Assembly: GCF_947507565.1 (NCBI RefSeq)
Contig: NC_089192.1
Coordinates: 496,001-560,000 of the forward strand
Source: Oscarella lobularis
Taxonomy: Eukaryota; Porifera; Homoscleromorpha; Homosclerophorida; Oscarellidae
Length of the DNA: 64,000 bases
Reading direction: 5' to 3'
The number at the start of each line of letters is the position of its first letter. The first letter of the stretch is position 1. Position numbers and translations under genes: made by a program. Below, piece by piece: positions 1 to 15,000 of this stretch. The notes under the pieces were generated by a model that saw only the letters and a program-made list of their open reading frames with translations, did not search any database and was not told the origin of the DNA.

Positions 1-3000
1 AATTTAAAATTTAGGCCCTAAGAATCAAAGATTATGTCCTTAATTTCATATTTAGGCTTTAAGAATCAAAGATTAGGCCCTCAATTTAAAATTTAGGCGC
101 TAAGAATCGAAGATTAGGCCCTCAATTTAAAATTTAGGCCTTAAGAATCAAAGATTAGGCCCTCAATTTAATATTTAGGCTTTTAGAATCAAAGATTAGG
201 CCCTAAATTTAATATTTTGGCCTTAACAGTCAAAGATTAGGTCCTCAATTAGTATTTAGGCCCTAAGAATCAAAGATTAGGCTCTCAATTTAACATTTAG
301 GCCTTAAGAATCGAAGATTAGGCCCTCTATTTAATATTTTGGCCTTAAGAATCAAAGATTAGGTCCCCAATTTAATATTTAGTCCTTAAGAATCAAAGAT
401 TAGGCCCTCAATTTAATATTTAGGCTTTTAGAATCAAAGATTAGGCCCTAAATTTAATATTTTGGCCTTAACAGTCAAAGATTAGGTCCTCAATTAGTAT
501 TTAGGCCCTAAGAATCAAAGATTAGGCCCTCAATTTAAAATTTAGGCCCTAAGAATCAAAGATTAGGCCCTCAATTTAAAATTTAGGCCCTAAGAATCAA
601 AGATTAAGTCCTCAATTTAATATTTAGGCCCTAAGAATCGAAGATTAGGCCCTCAATTTAAAATTTAGGCCCTAAGAATCAAAGATTAGGCCCTCAATTT
701 AAAATTTAGGCCCTAAGAATCAAAGATTAAGTCCTCAATTTAATATTTAGGCCCTAAGAATCGAAGATTAGGCCCTCAATTTAAAATTTAGGCCCTAAGA
801 ATCAAAGATTAGGTCCTCAATTTAATATTTATGCCCTAAGAATGGTAGATTAGGCCCTCAATTTAATATTTAGGCCCTAATAATCAAAGATTAGGCCCAC
901 AATTTAATATTTAGGCCCTAAGAATCAAAGATTAGGTCCTCAATTTAATAGTTAGGCCTTAAGAATCAAAGATTAGGCCCTGAATTTAAAATTTAGGCCC
1001 TAAGAATCAAAGATTAGGCCCTCAATTTAAAATTTAGGCTCTAAGAATCGAAGATTAGGACCTCAATTTAATATTTAGGCCCTAAGAATCAAAGATTAGG
1101 CCCTCAATTTAAAATTTAGGCCCTAAGAATCAAAGATTATGTCCTTAATTTCATATTTAGGCTTTAAGAATCAAAGATTAGGCCCTCAATTTAAAATTTA
1201 GGCGCTAAGAATCGAAGATTAGGCCCTCAATTTAAAATTTAGGCCTTAAGAATCAAAGATTAGGCCCTCAATTTAATATTTAGGCTTTTAGAATCAAAGA
1301 TTAGGCCCTAAATTTAATATTTTGGACTTAACAGTCAAAGATTAGGTCCTCAATTAGTATTTAGGCCCTAAGAATCAAAGATTAGGTCCTCAATTTAATA
1401 TTTAGGCCCTAAGAATCAAAGATTAGGTTTTCAATTTAATATTTATGCCCTAAGCATCGAAGATTAGGCTCTCAATTTAACATTTAGGCCTTAAGAATCG
1501 AAGATTAGGCCCTCTATTTAATATTTTGGCCTTAAGAATCAAAGATTAGGTCCCCAATTTAATATTTAGTCCTTAAGAATCAAAGATTAGGCCCTCAATT
1601 TAATATTTAGGCTTTTAGAATCAAAGATTAGGCCCTAAATTTAATATTTTGGCCTTAACAGTCAAAGATTAGGTCCTCAATTAGTATTTAGGCCCTAAGA
1701 ATCAAAGATTAGGCCCTCAATTTAAAATTTAGGCCCTAAGAATCAAAGATTAGGCCCTCAATTTAAAATTTAGGCCCTAAGAATCAAAGATTAAGTCCTC
1801 AATTTAATATTTAGGCCCTAAGAATCGAAGATTAGGCCCTCAATTTAAAATTTAGGCCCTAAGAATCAAAGATTAGGCCCTCAATTTAAAATTTAGGCCC
1901 TAAGAATCAAAGATTAAGTCCTCAATTTAATATTTAGGCCCTAAGAATCGAAGATTAGGCCCTCAATTTAAAATTTAGGCCCTAAGAATCAAAGATTAGG
2001 TCCTCAATTTAATATTTATGCCCTAAGAATGGTAGATTAGGCCCTCAATTTAATATTTAGGCCCTAATAATCAAAGATTAGGCCCACAATTTAATATTTA
2101 GGCCCTAAGAATCAAACATTAGGTCCTCAATTTAATAGTTAGGCCTTAAGAATCAAAGATTAGGCCCTGAATTTAAAATTTGGGCCCTAAGAATCAAAGA
2201 TTAGGCCCTCAATTTAAAATTTAGGCTCCAAGAATCGAAGATTAGGACCTCAATTTAATATTTAGGCCCTAAGAATCAAAGATTAGGCCCTCAATTTAAA
2301 ATTTAGGCCCTAAGAATCAAAGATTATGTCCTTAATTTCATATTTAGGCTTTAAGAATCAAAGATTAGGCCCTCAATTTAAAATTTAGGCGCTAAGAATC
2401 GAAGATTAGGCCCTCAATTTAAAATTTAGGCTTTTAGAATCAAAGATTAGGCCCTAAATTTAATATTTTGGACTTAACAGTCAAAGATTAGGTCCTCAAT
2501 TAGTATTTAGGCCCTAAGAATCAAAGATTAGGTCCTCAATTTAATATTTAGGCCTGAAGAATCAAAGATTAGGTCCTCAATTTAATATTTTGTTCTTAAG
2601 AATCAAAGATTAGGCCCTCAATTTAATATTTAGGCCCTTAGAATCGAAAGATTAGGCCCTCAATTTAATATTTAGGCCCTAAGAATCAAAGATTAGGCCC
2701 TCAATTTAAAATTTAGGCTCTAAGAATCGAAGATTAGGACCTCAATTTAATATTTAGGCCCTAAGAATCAAAGATTATGCCCTCTATTTAAAATTTAGGC
2801 CCTCAATTTAATATTTAGGCCCTAAGAATCAAAGATTAGGCCCTCAATTTAATATTTAGGCCCTAAGAATCAAAGATTAGGTCCTGAATTTAATATTTAG
2901 GCCTTAAGAACCAAAGATTAGGCCCTCAATTTAATATTTAGGCCCTAAGAATGGAAGATTAGGCCCTCAATTTAATATTTAGGCCCTAAGAATCAAAGAT

Positions 3001-6000
3001 TAGGTCCTCAATTTAATATTTAGGCCCTAAGAATCGAAAGATTAGGCCCTCAATTTAATATTTAGGCCCTAAGAATCGAAGATTAGTTCCTCAATTTAAT
3101 ATTTGGGTTCTAAGAATCGATGATTTGGCTCTCAATTTAATATTTAGGCCCTAAGAATCGAAGATTAGGCACTCAATTTAATATTTAGGCCTTAAGAATC
3201 AAAGATTAAGTCCTCAATTTAATATTTAGGCCCTAAGAATCAAAGATTAGGTCCTCAATTTAATATTTAGGCCCTAAGAATCGAAGACTAAGCCGTCAAT
3301 TTAATATTTAGGCCCTAAGAATGGAAGATTAGGCCCTCAATTTAATATTTAGGCCCTAAGAATCAAAGATTAGGTCCTCAATTTAATATTTAGGCCCTAA
3401 GAATCGAAGATTAGTTCCTCAATTTAATATTTGAGTTCTAAGAATCGATGATTTGGCTCTCAATTTAATATTTAGGCCCTAAGAATCGAAGATTAGGCAC
3501 TCAATTTAATATTTAGGCCTTAAGAATCAAAGATTAAGTCCTCAATTTAATATTTAGGCCCTAAGAATCAAAGATTAGGTCCTCAATTTAATATTTAGAC
3601 CCTAAGAATCAAAGATTAGGCCCTCAATTTAATATTTAGGCCCTAAGAATCAAAGATTAGGTCCTCAATTTAATATTTAGGGCTTAAGAATCAAAGATTA
3701 GGCCCTCAATTTAATATTTAGGCCTTAAGAATCAAAGATTAGGCCCTCAATTTAAAATTTAGGCCCTAAGAATCGAAGATTAGGACCTCAATTTAATATT
3801 TAGGCCCTAAGAATCAAAGATTAGGTCCTCAATTTAATATTTAGTCCCTAAGAATCGAAGATTAGGCCCTCAATTTAATATTTAGGCCCTAAGAATCAAA
3901 GATTAAATCCTCAATTTAATATTTAGGCCCTAAGAATCAAAGATTAGGCCCTCAATTTAAAATTTAGGCCCTAAGAATCGAAGATTAGGACCTCAATTTA
4001 ATATTTAGGTCCTAAGAATCAAAGATTAGGCCCTCAATTTAAAATTTAGGCCCTAAGAATCAAAGATTAGGTCCTCAATTTAATATTTAGGCCTTAAGAA
4101 TCAAAGATTAGGCCCTCAATTTAAAATTTAGGCCCTAAGAATCGAAGATTAGGTCCTCAATTTAAAGTTTAGGCCCTAAGAATCAAAGATTAGGCCCTCA
4201 ATTTAATATTTAGGCCCTAAGAATCAAAGATTAGGTCCTCAATTTAATATTTAGGCCCTAAGAATCGAAGATTAGTTCCTCAATTTAATATTTGGGTTCT
4301 AAGAATCGATGATTTGGCTCTCAATTTAATATTTAGGCCCTAAGAATCGAAGATTAGGCACTCAATTTAATATTTAGGCCTTAAGAATCAAAGATTAAGT
4401 CCTCAATTTAATATTTAGGCCCTAAGAATCAAAGATTAGGTCCTCAATTTAATATTTAGACCCTAAGAATCAAAGATTAGGCCCTCAATTTAATATTTAG
4501 GCCCTAAGAATCAAAGATTAGGTCCTCAATTTAATATTTAGGGCTTAAGAATCAAAGATTAGGCCCTCAATTTAATATTTAGGCCTTAAGAATCAAAGAT
4601 TAGGCCCTGAATTTAAAATTTAGGCCCTAAGAATCGAAGATTAGGACCTCAATTTAATATTTAGGCCCTAAGAATCAAAGATTAGGTCCTCAATTTAATA
4701 TTTAGTCCCTAAGAATCGAAGATTAGGCCCTCAATTTAATATTTAGGCCCTAAGAATCAAAGATTAAATCCTCAATTTAATATTTAGGCCCTAAGAATCA
4801 AAGATTAGGCCCTCAATTTAAAATTTAGGCCCTAAGAATCGAAGATTAGGACCTCAATTTAATATTTAGGTCCTAAGAATCAAAGATTAGGCCCTCAATT
4901 TAAAATTTAGGCCCTAAGAATCAAAGATTAGGTCCTCAATTTAATATTTAGGCCTTAAGAATCAAAGATTAGGCCCTCAATTTAAAATTTAGGCCCTAAG
5001 AATCGAAGATTAGGTCCTCAATTTAAAGTTTAGGCCCTAAGAATCAAAGATTAGGCCCTCAATTTAATATTTAGGCCCTAAGAATCGAAGATTAGGTCCT
5101 CAATTTAATATTTAGGCCCTAAGAATCGAAGATTATGCCCTCAATTTAAAATTTAGGCCCTAAGAATCGAAGATTAGGCCGTCAATTTAATATTTAGGAC
5201 CTAAGAATGGAAGATTAGGCCCTCAATTTAATATTTAGGCCTTAAGAATCAAAGATTAAGTCCTCAATTTAATATTTAGTCCTTAAGAATCAAAGATTAG
5301 GACCTCAATTTAATATTTAGGCCCTAAGAATCAAAGATTAGGCCCTCAATTTAAAATTTAGGCCCTAGGAATCAAAGATTAGGTCCTCAATTTAAAATTT
5401 AGGCACTAAGAATCGAAGATTAGGCCCTCAATTTAATATTTTGGCCTTAACAGTCAAAGATTAGGTCCTCAATTAGTATTTAGGCCCTAAGAATCAAAGA
5501 TTAGGTCCTCAATTTAATATTTAAGCCTTAAGAATCAAAGGTTAGGTCCTCAATTTAATATTTAGGCCTTAAGAATCAAAGATTAGGGCCTCAATTTAAT
5601 ATTTAGGCCCTAAGAATCGAAGATTAAGTCCTCAATTTAAAATTTAGGCCCTAAGAATCAAAGATTAGGCCCTCAATTTAAAATTTAGGCCCTAAGAATC
5701 AAAGATTAAGTCCTCAATTTAATATCTAGGCCCTAAGAATCGAAGATTAGGCCCTCAATTTAAAATCTAGGCCCTAAGAATCAAAGATTAGGTCCTCAAT
5801 TTAATATTTAGGCCTTAAGAATCAAAGATTAGGCCCTCAATTTAAAATTTAGGCCCTAAGAATCGAAAATTAGGCCCTCAATTTAAAATTTAGGCCCTAA
5901 GAATCAAAGATTAGGTCCTCAATTTAATATTTATGCCCTAAGCATCGAAGATTAGGCTCTCAATTTAACATTTAGGCCCTAAGAATCAAAGATTAGGCCC

Positions 6001-9000
6001 TCAATTTAAAATTTAGGCTCTAAGAATCGAAGATTAGGACCTCAATTTAATATTTAGGCCCTAAGAATCAAAGATTAGGCCCTCAATTTAAAATTTAGGC
6101 CCTAAGAATCAAAGATTATGTCCTTAATTTCATATTTAGGCTTTAAGAATCAAAGATTAGGCCCTCAATTTAAAATTTAGGCGCTAAGAATCGAAGATTA
6201 GGCCCTCAATTTAAAATTTAGGCCTTAAGAATCAAAGATTAGGCCCTCAATTTAATATTTAGGCTTTTAGAATCAAAGATTAGGCCCTAAATTTAATATT
6301 TTGGCCTTAACAGTCAAAGATTAGGTCCTCAATTAGTATTTAGGCCCTAAGAATCAAAGATTAGGCTCTCAATTTAACATTTAGGCCTTAAGAATCGAAG
6401 ATTAGGCCCTCTATTTAATATTTTGGCCTTAAGAATCAAAGATTAGGTCCCCAATTTAATATTTAGTCCTTAAGAATCAAAGATTAGGCCCTCAATTTAA
6501 TATTTAGGCTTTTAGAATCAAAGATTAGGCCCTAAATTTAATATTTTGGCCTTAACAGTCAAAGATTAGGTCCTCAATTAGTATTTAGGCCCTAAGAATC
6601 AAAGATTAGGCCCTCAATTTAAAATTTAGGCCCTAAGAATCAAAGATTAGGCCCTCAATTTAAAATTTAGGCCCTAAGAATCAAAGATTAAGTCCTCAAT
6701 TTAATATTTAGGCCCTAAGAATCGAAGATTAGGCCCTCAATTTAAAATTTAGGCCCTAAGAATCAAAGATTAGGCCCTCAATTTAAAATTTAGGCCCTAA
6801 GAATCAAAGATTAAGTCCTCAATTTAATATTTAGGCCCTAAGAATCGAAGATTAGGCCCTCAATTTAAAATTTAGGCCCTAAGAATCAAAGATTAGGTCC
6901 TCAATTTAATATTTATGCCCTAAGAATGGTAGATTAGGCCCTCAATTTAATATTTAGGCCCTAATAATCAAAGATTAGGCCCACAATTTAATATTTAGGC
7001 CCTAAGAATCAAAGATTAGGTCCTCAATTTAATAGTTAGGCCTTAAGAATCAAAGATTAGGCCCTGAATTTAAAATTTAGGCCCTAAGAATCAAAGATTA
7101 GGCCCTCAATTTAAAATTTAGGCTCTAAGAATCGAAGATTAGGACCTCAATTTAATATTTAGGCCCTAAGAATCAAAGATTAGGCCCTCAATTTAAAATT
7201 TAGGCCCTAAGAATCAAAGATTATGTCCTTAATTTCATATTTAGGCTTTAAGAATCAAAGATTAGGCCCTCAATTTAAAATTTAGGCGCTAAGAATCGAA
7301 GATTAGGCCCTCAATTTAAAATTTAGGCCTTAAGAATCAAAGATTAGGCCCTCAATTTAATATTTAGGCTTTTAGAATCAAAGATTAGGCCCTAAATTTA
7401 ATATTTTGGACTTAACAGTCAAAGATTAGGTCCTCAATTAGTATTTAGGCCCTAAGAATCAAAGATTAGGTCCTCAATTTAATATTTAGGCCTTAAGAAT
7501 CAAAGATTAGGTTTTCAATTTAATATTTATGCCCTAAGCATCGAAGATTAGGCTCTCAATTTAACATTTAGGCCTTAAGAATCGAAGATTAGGCCCTCTA
7601 TTTAATATTTTGGCCTTAAGAATCAAAGATTAGGTCCCCAATTTAATATTTAGTCCTTAAGAATCAAAGATTAGGCCCTCAATTTAATATTTAGGCTTTT
7701 AGAATCAAAGATTAGGCCCTAAATTTAATATTTTGGCCTTAACAGTCAAAGATTAGGTCCTCAATTAGTATTTAGGCCCTAAGAATCAAAGATTAGGCCC
7801 TCAATTTAAAATTTAGGCCCTAAGAATCAAAGATTAGGCCCTCAATTTAAAATTTAGGCCCTAAGAATCAAAGATTAAGTCCTCAATTTAATATTTAGGC
7901 CCTAAGAATCGAAGATTAGGCCCTCAATTTAAAATTTAGGCCCTAAGAATCAAAGATTAGGCCCTCAATTTAAAATTTAGGCCCTAAGAATCAAAGATTA
8001 AGTCCTCAATTTAATATTTAGGCCCTAAGAATCGAAGATTAGGCCCTCAATTTAAAATTTAGGCCCTAAGAATCAAAGATTAGGTCCTCAATTTAATATT
8101 TATGCCCTAAGAATGGTAGATTAGGCCCTCAATTTAATATTTAGGCCCTAATAATCAAAGATTAGGCCCACAATTTAATATTTAGGCCCTAAGAATCAAA
8201 CATTAGGTCCTCAATTTAATAGTTAGGCCTTAAGAATCAAAGATTAGGCCCTGAATTTAAAATTTGGGCTCTAAGAATCAAAGATTAGGCCCTCAATTTA
8301 AAATTTAGGCTCCAAGAATCGAAGATTAGGACCTCAATTTAATATTTAGGCCCTAAGAATCAAAGATTAGGCCCTCAATTTAAAATTTAGGCCCTAAGAA
8401 TCAAAGATTATGTCCTTAATTTCATATTTAGGCTTTAAGAATCAAAGATTAGGCCCTCAATTTAAAATTTAGGCGCTAAGAATCGAAGATTAGGCCCTCA
8501 ATTTAAAATTTAGGCCTTAAGAATCAAAGATTAGGCCCTCAATTTAATATTTAGGCTTTTAGAATCAAAGATTAGGCCCTAAATTTAATATTTTGGACTT
8601 AACAGTCAAAGATTAGGTCCTCAATTAGTATTTAGGCCCTAAGAATCAAAGATTAGGTCCTCAATTTAATATTTAGGCCTGAAGAATCAAAGATTAGGTC
8701 CTCAATTTAATATTTTGTTCTTAAGAATCAAAGATTAGGCCCTCAATTTAATATTTAGGCCCTTAGAATCGAAAGATTAGGCCCTCAATTTAATATTTAG
8801 GCCCTAAGAATCAAAGATTAGGCCCTCAATTTAAAATTTAGGCTCTAAGAATCGAAGATTAGGACCTCAATTTAATATTTAGGCCCTAAGAATCAAAGAT
8901 TATGCCCTCTATTTAAAATTTAGGCCCTCAATTTAATATTTAGGCCCTAAGAATCAAAGATTAGGCCCTCAATTTAATATTTAGGCCCTAAGAATCAAAG

Positions 9001-12000
9001 ATTAGGTCCTGAATTTAATATTTAGGCCTTAAGGACCAAAGATTAGGCCCTCAATTTAATATTTAGGCCCTAAGAATGGAAGATTAGGCCCTCAATTTAA
9101 TATTTAGGCCCTAAGAATCAAAGATTAGGTCCTCAATTTAATATTTAGGCCCTAAGAATCGAAAGATTAGGCCCTCAATTTAATATTTAGGCCCTAAGAA
9201 TCGAAGATTAGTTCCTCAATTTAATATTTGGGTTCTAAGAATCGATGATTTGGCTCTCAATTTAATATTTAGGCCCTAAGAATCGAAGATTAGGCACTCA
9301 ATTTAATATTTAGGCCTTAAGAATCAAAGATTAAGTCCTCAATTTAATATTTAGGCCCTAAGAATCAAAGATTAGGTCCTCAATTTAATATTTAGGCCCT
9401 AAGAATCGAAGACTAAGCCGTCAATTTAATATTTAGGCCCTAAGAATGGAAGATTAGGCCCTCAATTTAATATTTAGGCCCTAAGAATCAAAGATTAGGT
9501 CCTCAATTTAATATTTAGGCCCTAAGAATCGAAGATTAGTTCCTCAATTTAATATTTGGGTTCTAAGAATCGATGATTTGGCTCTCAATTTAATATTTAG
9601 GCCCTAAGAATCGAAGATTAGGCACTCAATTTAATATTTAGGCCTTAAGAATCAAAGATTAAGTCCTCAATTTAATATTTAGGCCCTAAGAATCAAAGAT
9701 TAGGTCCTCAATTTAATATTTAGACCCTAAGAATCAAAGATTAGGCCCTCAATTTAATATTTAGGCCCTAAGAATCAAAGATTAGGTCCTCAATTTAATA
9801 TTTAGGGCTTAAGAATCAAAGATTAGGCCCTCAATTTAATATTTAGGCCCTAAGAATCAAAGATTAGGTCCTCAATTTAATATTTAGGGCTTAAGAATCA
9901 AAGATTAGGCCCTCAATTTAATATTTAGGCCCTAAGAATCGAAGATTAGGCCCTCAATTTAATATTTAGGCCTTAAGAACCAAAGATTAGGGCCTCAATT
10001 TAATATTTAGGCCCTAAAAATCGAAGATTAGGACCTCAATTTAATGTTTAGGCCCTAAGAATCAAAGATTAGGTCCTCAATTTAATATTTAGACCCTAAG
10101 AATCAAAGATTAGGCCCTCAATTTAATATTTAGGCCCTAAGAATCAAAGATTAGGTCCTCAATTTAATATTTAGGGCTTAAGAATCAAAGATTAGGCCCT
10201 CAATTTAATATTTAGGCCCTAAGAATCAAAGATTAGGTCCTCAATTTAATATTTAGGGCTTAAGAATCAAAGATTAGGCCCTCAATTTAATATTTAGGCC
10301 CTAAGAATCGAAGATTAGGCCCTCAATTTAATATTTAGGCCTTAAGAACCAAAGATTAGGGCCTCAATTTAATATTTAGGCCCTAAGAATCGAAGATTAG
10401 GACCTCAATTTAATGTTTAGGCCCTAAGAATCAAAGATTATGCCCTCAATTTAAAATTTAGGCCCTAAGAATCAAAGATTAGGTCCTCAGTTTAATATTT
10501 AGGCCTTAAGAATCAAAGATTAGGCCCTCAATTTAAAATTTAGGCCCTAAGAATCAAAGATTAAGTCCTCAATTTAATATTTAGGCCCTAAGAATCGAAG
10601 ATTAGGCCCTCAATTTAAAATTTAGGCCCTAAGAATCAAAGATTAGGTCCTCAATTTAATATTTATGCCCTAAGAATGGTAGATTAGGCCCTCAATTTAA
10701 TATTTAGGCCCTAATAATCAAAGATTAGGCCCACAATTTAATATTTAGGCCCTAAGAATCAAAGATTAGGTCCTCAATTTAATAGTTAGGCCTTAAGAAT
10801 CAAAGATTAGGCCCTGAATTTAAAATTTAGGCCCTAAGAATCAAAGATTAGGCCCTCAATTTAAAATTTAGGCTCTAAGAATCGAAGATTAGGACCTCAA
10901 TTTAATATTTAGGCCCTAAGAATCAAAGATTAGGCCCTCAATTTAAAATTTAGGCCCTAAGAATCAAAGATTATGTCCTTAATTTCATATTTAGGCTTTA
11001 AGAATCAAAGATTAGGCCCTCAATTTAAAATTTAGGCGCTAAGAATCGAAGATTAGGCCCTCAATTTAAAATTTAGGCCTTAAGAATCAAAGATTAGGCC
11101 CTCAATTTAATATTTAGGCTTTTAGAATCAAAGATTAGGCCCTAAATTTAATATTTTGGACTTAACAGTCAAAGATTAGGTCCTCAATTAGTATTTAGGC
11201 CCTAAGAATCAAAGATTAGGTCCTCAATTTAATATTTAGGCCTGAAGAATCAAAGATTAGGTCCTCAATTTAATATTTTGTTCTTAAGAATCAAAGATTA
11301 GGCCCTCAATTTAATATTTAGGCCCTAAGAATCAAAGATTAGGTCCTCAATTTAATATTTAGGTTCTAAGAATCAAAGATTAGGTTTTCAATTTAATATT
11401 TATGCCCTAAGCATCGAAGATTAGGCTCTCAATTTAACATTTAGGCCTTAAGAATCGAAGATTAGGCCCTCTATTTAATATTTTGGCCTTAAGAATCAAA
11501 GATTAGGTCCCCAATTTAATATTTAGTCCTTAAGAATCAAAGATTAGGCCCTCAATTTAATATTTAGGCTTTTAGAATCAAAGATTAGGCCCTAAATTTA
11601 ATATTTTGGCCTTAACAGTCAAAGATTAGGTCCTCAATTAGTATTTAGGCCCTAAGAATCAAAGATTAGGCCCTCAATTTAAAATTTAGGCCCTAAGAAT
11701 CAAAGATTAGGCCCTCAATTTAAAATTTAGGCCCTAAGAATCAAAGATTAAGTCCTCAATTTAATATTTAGGCCCTAAGAATCGAAGATTAGGCCCTCAA
11801 TTTAAAATTTAGGCCCTAAGAATCAAAGATTAGGCCCTCAATTTAAAATTTAGGCCCTAAGAATCAAAGATTAAGTCCTCAATTTAATATTTAGGCCCTA
11901 AGAATCGAAGATTAGGCCCTCAATTTAAAATTTAGGCCCTAAGAATCAAAGATTAGGTCCTCAATTTAATATTTATGCCCTAAGAATGGTAGATTAGGCC

Positions 12001-15000
12001 CTCAATTTAATATTTAGGCCCTAATAATCAAAGATTAGGCCCACAATTTAATATTTAGGCCCTAAGAATCAAACATTAGGTCCTCAATTTAATAGTTAGG
12101 CCTTAAGAATCAAAGATTAGGCCCTGAATTTAAAATTTGGGCCCTAAGAATCAAAGATTAGGCCCTCAATTTAAAATTTAGGCTCCAAGAATCGAAGATT
12201 AGGACCTCAATTTAATATTTAGGCCCTAAGAATCAAAGATTAGGCCCTCAATTTAAAATTTAGGCCCTAAGAATCAAAGATTATGTCCTTAATTTCATAT
12301 TTAGGCTTTAAGAATCAAAGATTAGGCCCTCAATTTAAAATTTAGGCGCTAAGAATCGAAGATTAGGCCCTCAATTTAAAATTTAGGCCTTAAGAATCAA
12401 AGATTAGGCCCTCAATTTAATATTTAGGCTTTTAGAATCAAAGATTAGGCCCTAAATTTAATATTTTGGACTTAACAGTCAAAGATTAGGTCCTCAATTA
12501 GTATTTAGGCCCTAAGAATCAAAGATTAGGTCCTCAATTTAATATTTAGGCCTGAAGAATCAAAGATTAGGTCCTCAATTTAATATTTTGTTCTTAAGAA
12601 TCAAAGATTAGGCCCTCAATTTAATATTTAGGCCCTTAGAATCGAAAGATTAGGCCCTCAATTTAATATTTAGGCCCTAAGAATCAAAGATTAGGCCCTC
12701 AATTTAAAATTTAGGCTCTAAGAATCGAAGATTAGGACCTCAATTTAATATTTAGGCCCTAAGAATCAAAGATTATGCCCTCTATTTAAAATTTAGGCCC
12801 TCAATTTAATATTTAGGCCCTAAGAATCAAAGATTAGGCCCTCAATTTAATATTTAGGCCCTAAGAATCAAAGATTAGGTCCTGAATTTAATATTTAGGC
12901 CTTAAGAACCAAAGATTAGGCCCTCAATTTAATATTTAGGCCCTAAGAATGGAAGATTAGGCCCTCAATTTAATATTTAGGCCCTAAGAATCAAAGATTA
13001 GGTCCTCAATTTAATATTTAGGCCCTAAGAATCGAAAGATTAGGCCCTCAATTTAATATTTAGGCCCTAAGAATCGAAGATTAGTTCCTCAATTTAATAT
13101 TTGGGTTCTAAGAATCGATGATTTGGCTCTCAATTTAATATTTAGGCCCTAAGAATCGAAGATTAGGCACTCAATTTAATATTTAGGCCTTAAGAATCAA
13201 AGATTAAGTCCTCAATTTAATATTTAGGCCCTAAGAATCAAAGATTAGGTCCTCAATTTAATATTTAGGCCCTAAGAATGGAAGACTAAGCCGTCAATTT
13301 AATATTTAGGCCCTAAGAATGGAAGATTAGGCCCTCAATTTAATATTTAGGCCCTAAGAATCAAAGATTAGGTCCTCAATTTAATATTTAGGCCCTAAGA
13401 ATCGAAGATTAGTTCCTCAATTTAATATTTGGGTTCTAAGAATCGATGATTTGGCTCTCAATTTAATATTTAGGCCCTAAGAATCGAAGATTAGGCACTC
13501 AATTTAATATTTAGGCCTTAAGAATCAAAGATTAAGTCCTCAATTTAATATTTAGGCCCTAAGAATCAAAGATTAGGTCCTCAATTTAATATTTAGGCCC
13601 TAAGAATGGAAGATTAGGCCCTCAATTTAATATTTAGGCCCTAAGAATCAAAGATTAGGTCCTCAATTTAATATTTAGGCCCTAAGAATCGAAAGATTAG
13701 GCCCTCAATTTAATATTTAGGCCCTAAGAATCGAAGATTAGTTCCTCAATTTAATATTTGGGTTCTAAGAATCGATGATTTGGCTCTCAATTTAATATTT
13801 AGGCCCTAAGAATCGAAGATTAGGCACTCAATTTAATATTTAGGCCTTAAGAATCAAAGATTAAGTCCTCAATTTAATATTTAGGCCCTAAGAATCAAAG
13901 ATTAGGTCCTCAATTTAATATTTAGGTCCTAAGAATCGAAAGATTAGGCCCTCAATTTAATATTTAGGCCCTAAGAATCGAAGATTATGCCGTCAATTTA
14001 TTATTTAGGCCCTAAGAATGGAAGATTAGGCCCTCAATTTAATATTTAGGCCATAAGAATCAAAGATTAGGTCCTCAATTTAATATTTAGACCCTAAGAA
14101 TCAAAGATTAGGCCCTCAATTTAATATTTAGGCCCTAAGAATCAAAGATTAGGTCCTCAATTTAATATTTAGGGCTTAAGAATCAAAGATTAGGCCCTCA
14201 ATTTAATATTTAGGCCCTAAGAATCAAAGATTAGGTCCTCAATTTAATATTTAGGGCTTAAGAATCAAAGATTAGGCCCTCAATTTAATATTTAGGCCCT
14301 AAGAATCGAAGATTAGGCCCTCAATTTAATATTTAGGCCTTAAGAACCAAAGATTAGGGCCTCAATTTAATATTTAGGCCCTAAGAATCGAAGATTAGGA
14401 CCTCAATTTAATGTTTAGGCCCTAAGAATCAAAGATTATGCCCTCAATTTAAAATTTAGGCCCTAAGAATCAAAGATTAGGTCCTCAGTTTAATATTTAG
14501 GCCTTAAGAATCAAAGATTAGGCCCTCAATTTAAAATTTAGGCCCTAAGAATCAAAGATTAAGTCCTCAATTTAATATTTAGGCCCTAAGAATCGAAGAT
14601 TAGGCCCTCAATTTAAAATTTAGGCCCTAAGAATCAAAGATTAGGTCCTCAATTTAATATTTATGCCCTAAGAATGGTAGATTAGGCCCTCAATTTAATA
14701 TTTAGGCCCTAATAATCAAAGATTAGGCCCACAATTTAATATTTAGGCCCTAAGAATCAAAGATTAGGTCCTCAATTTAATAGTTAGGCCTTAAGAATCA
14801 AAGATTAGGCCCTGAATTTAAAATTTAGGCCCTAAGAATCAAAGATTAGGCCCTCAATTTAAAATTTAGGCTCTAAGAATCGAAGATTAGGACCTCAATT
14901 TAATATTTAGGCCCTAAGAATCAAAGATTAGGCCCTCAATTTAAAATTTAGGCCCTAAGAATCAAAGATTATGTCCTTAATTTCATATTTAGGCTTTAAT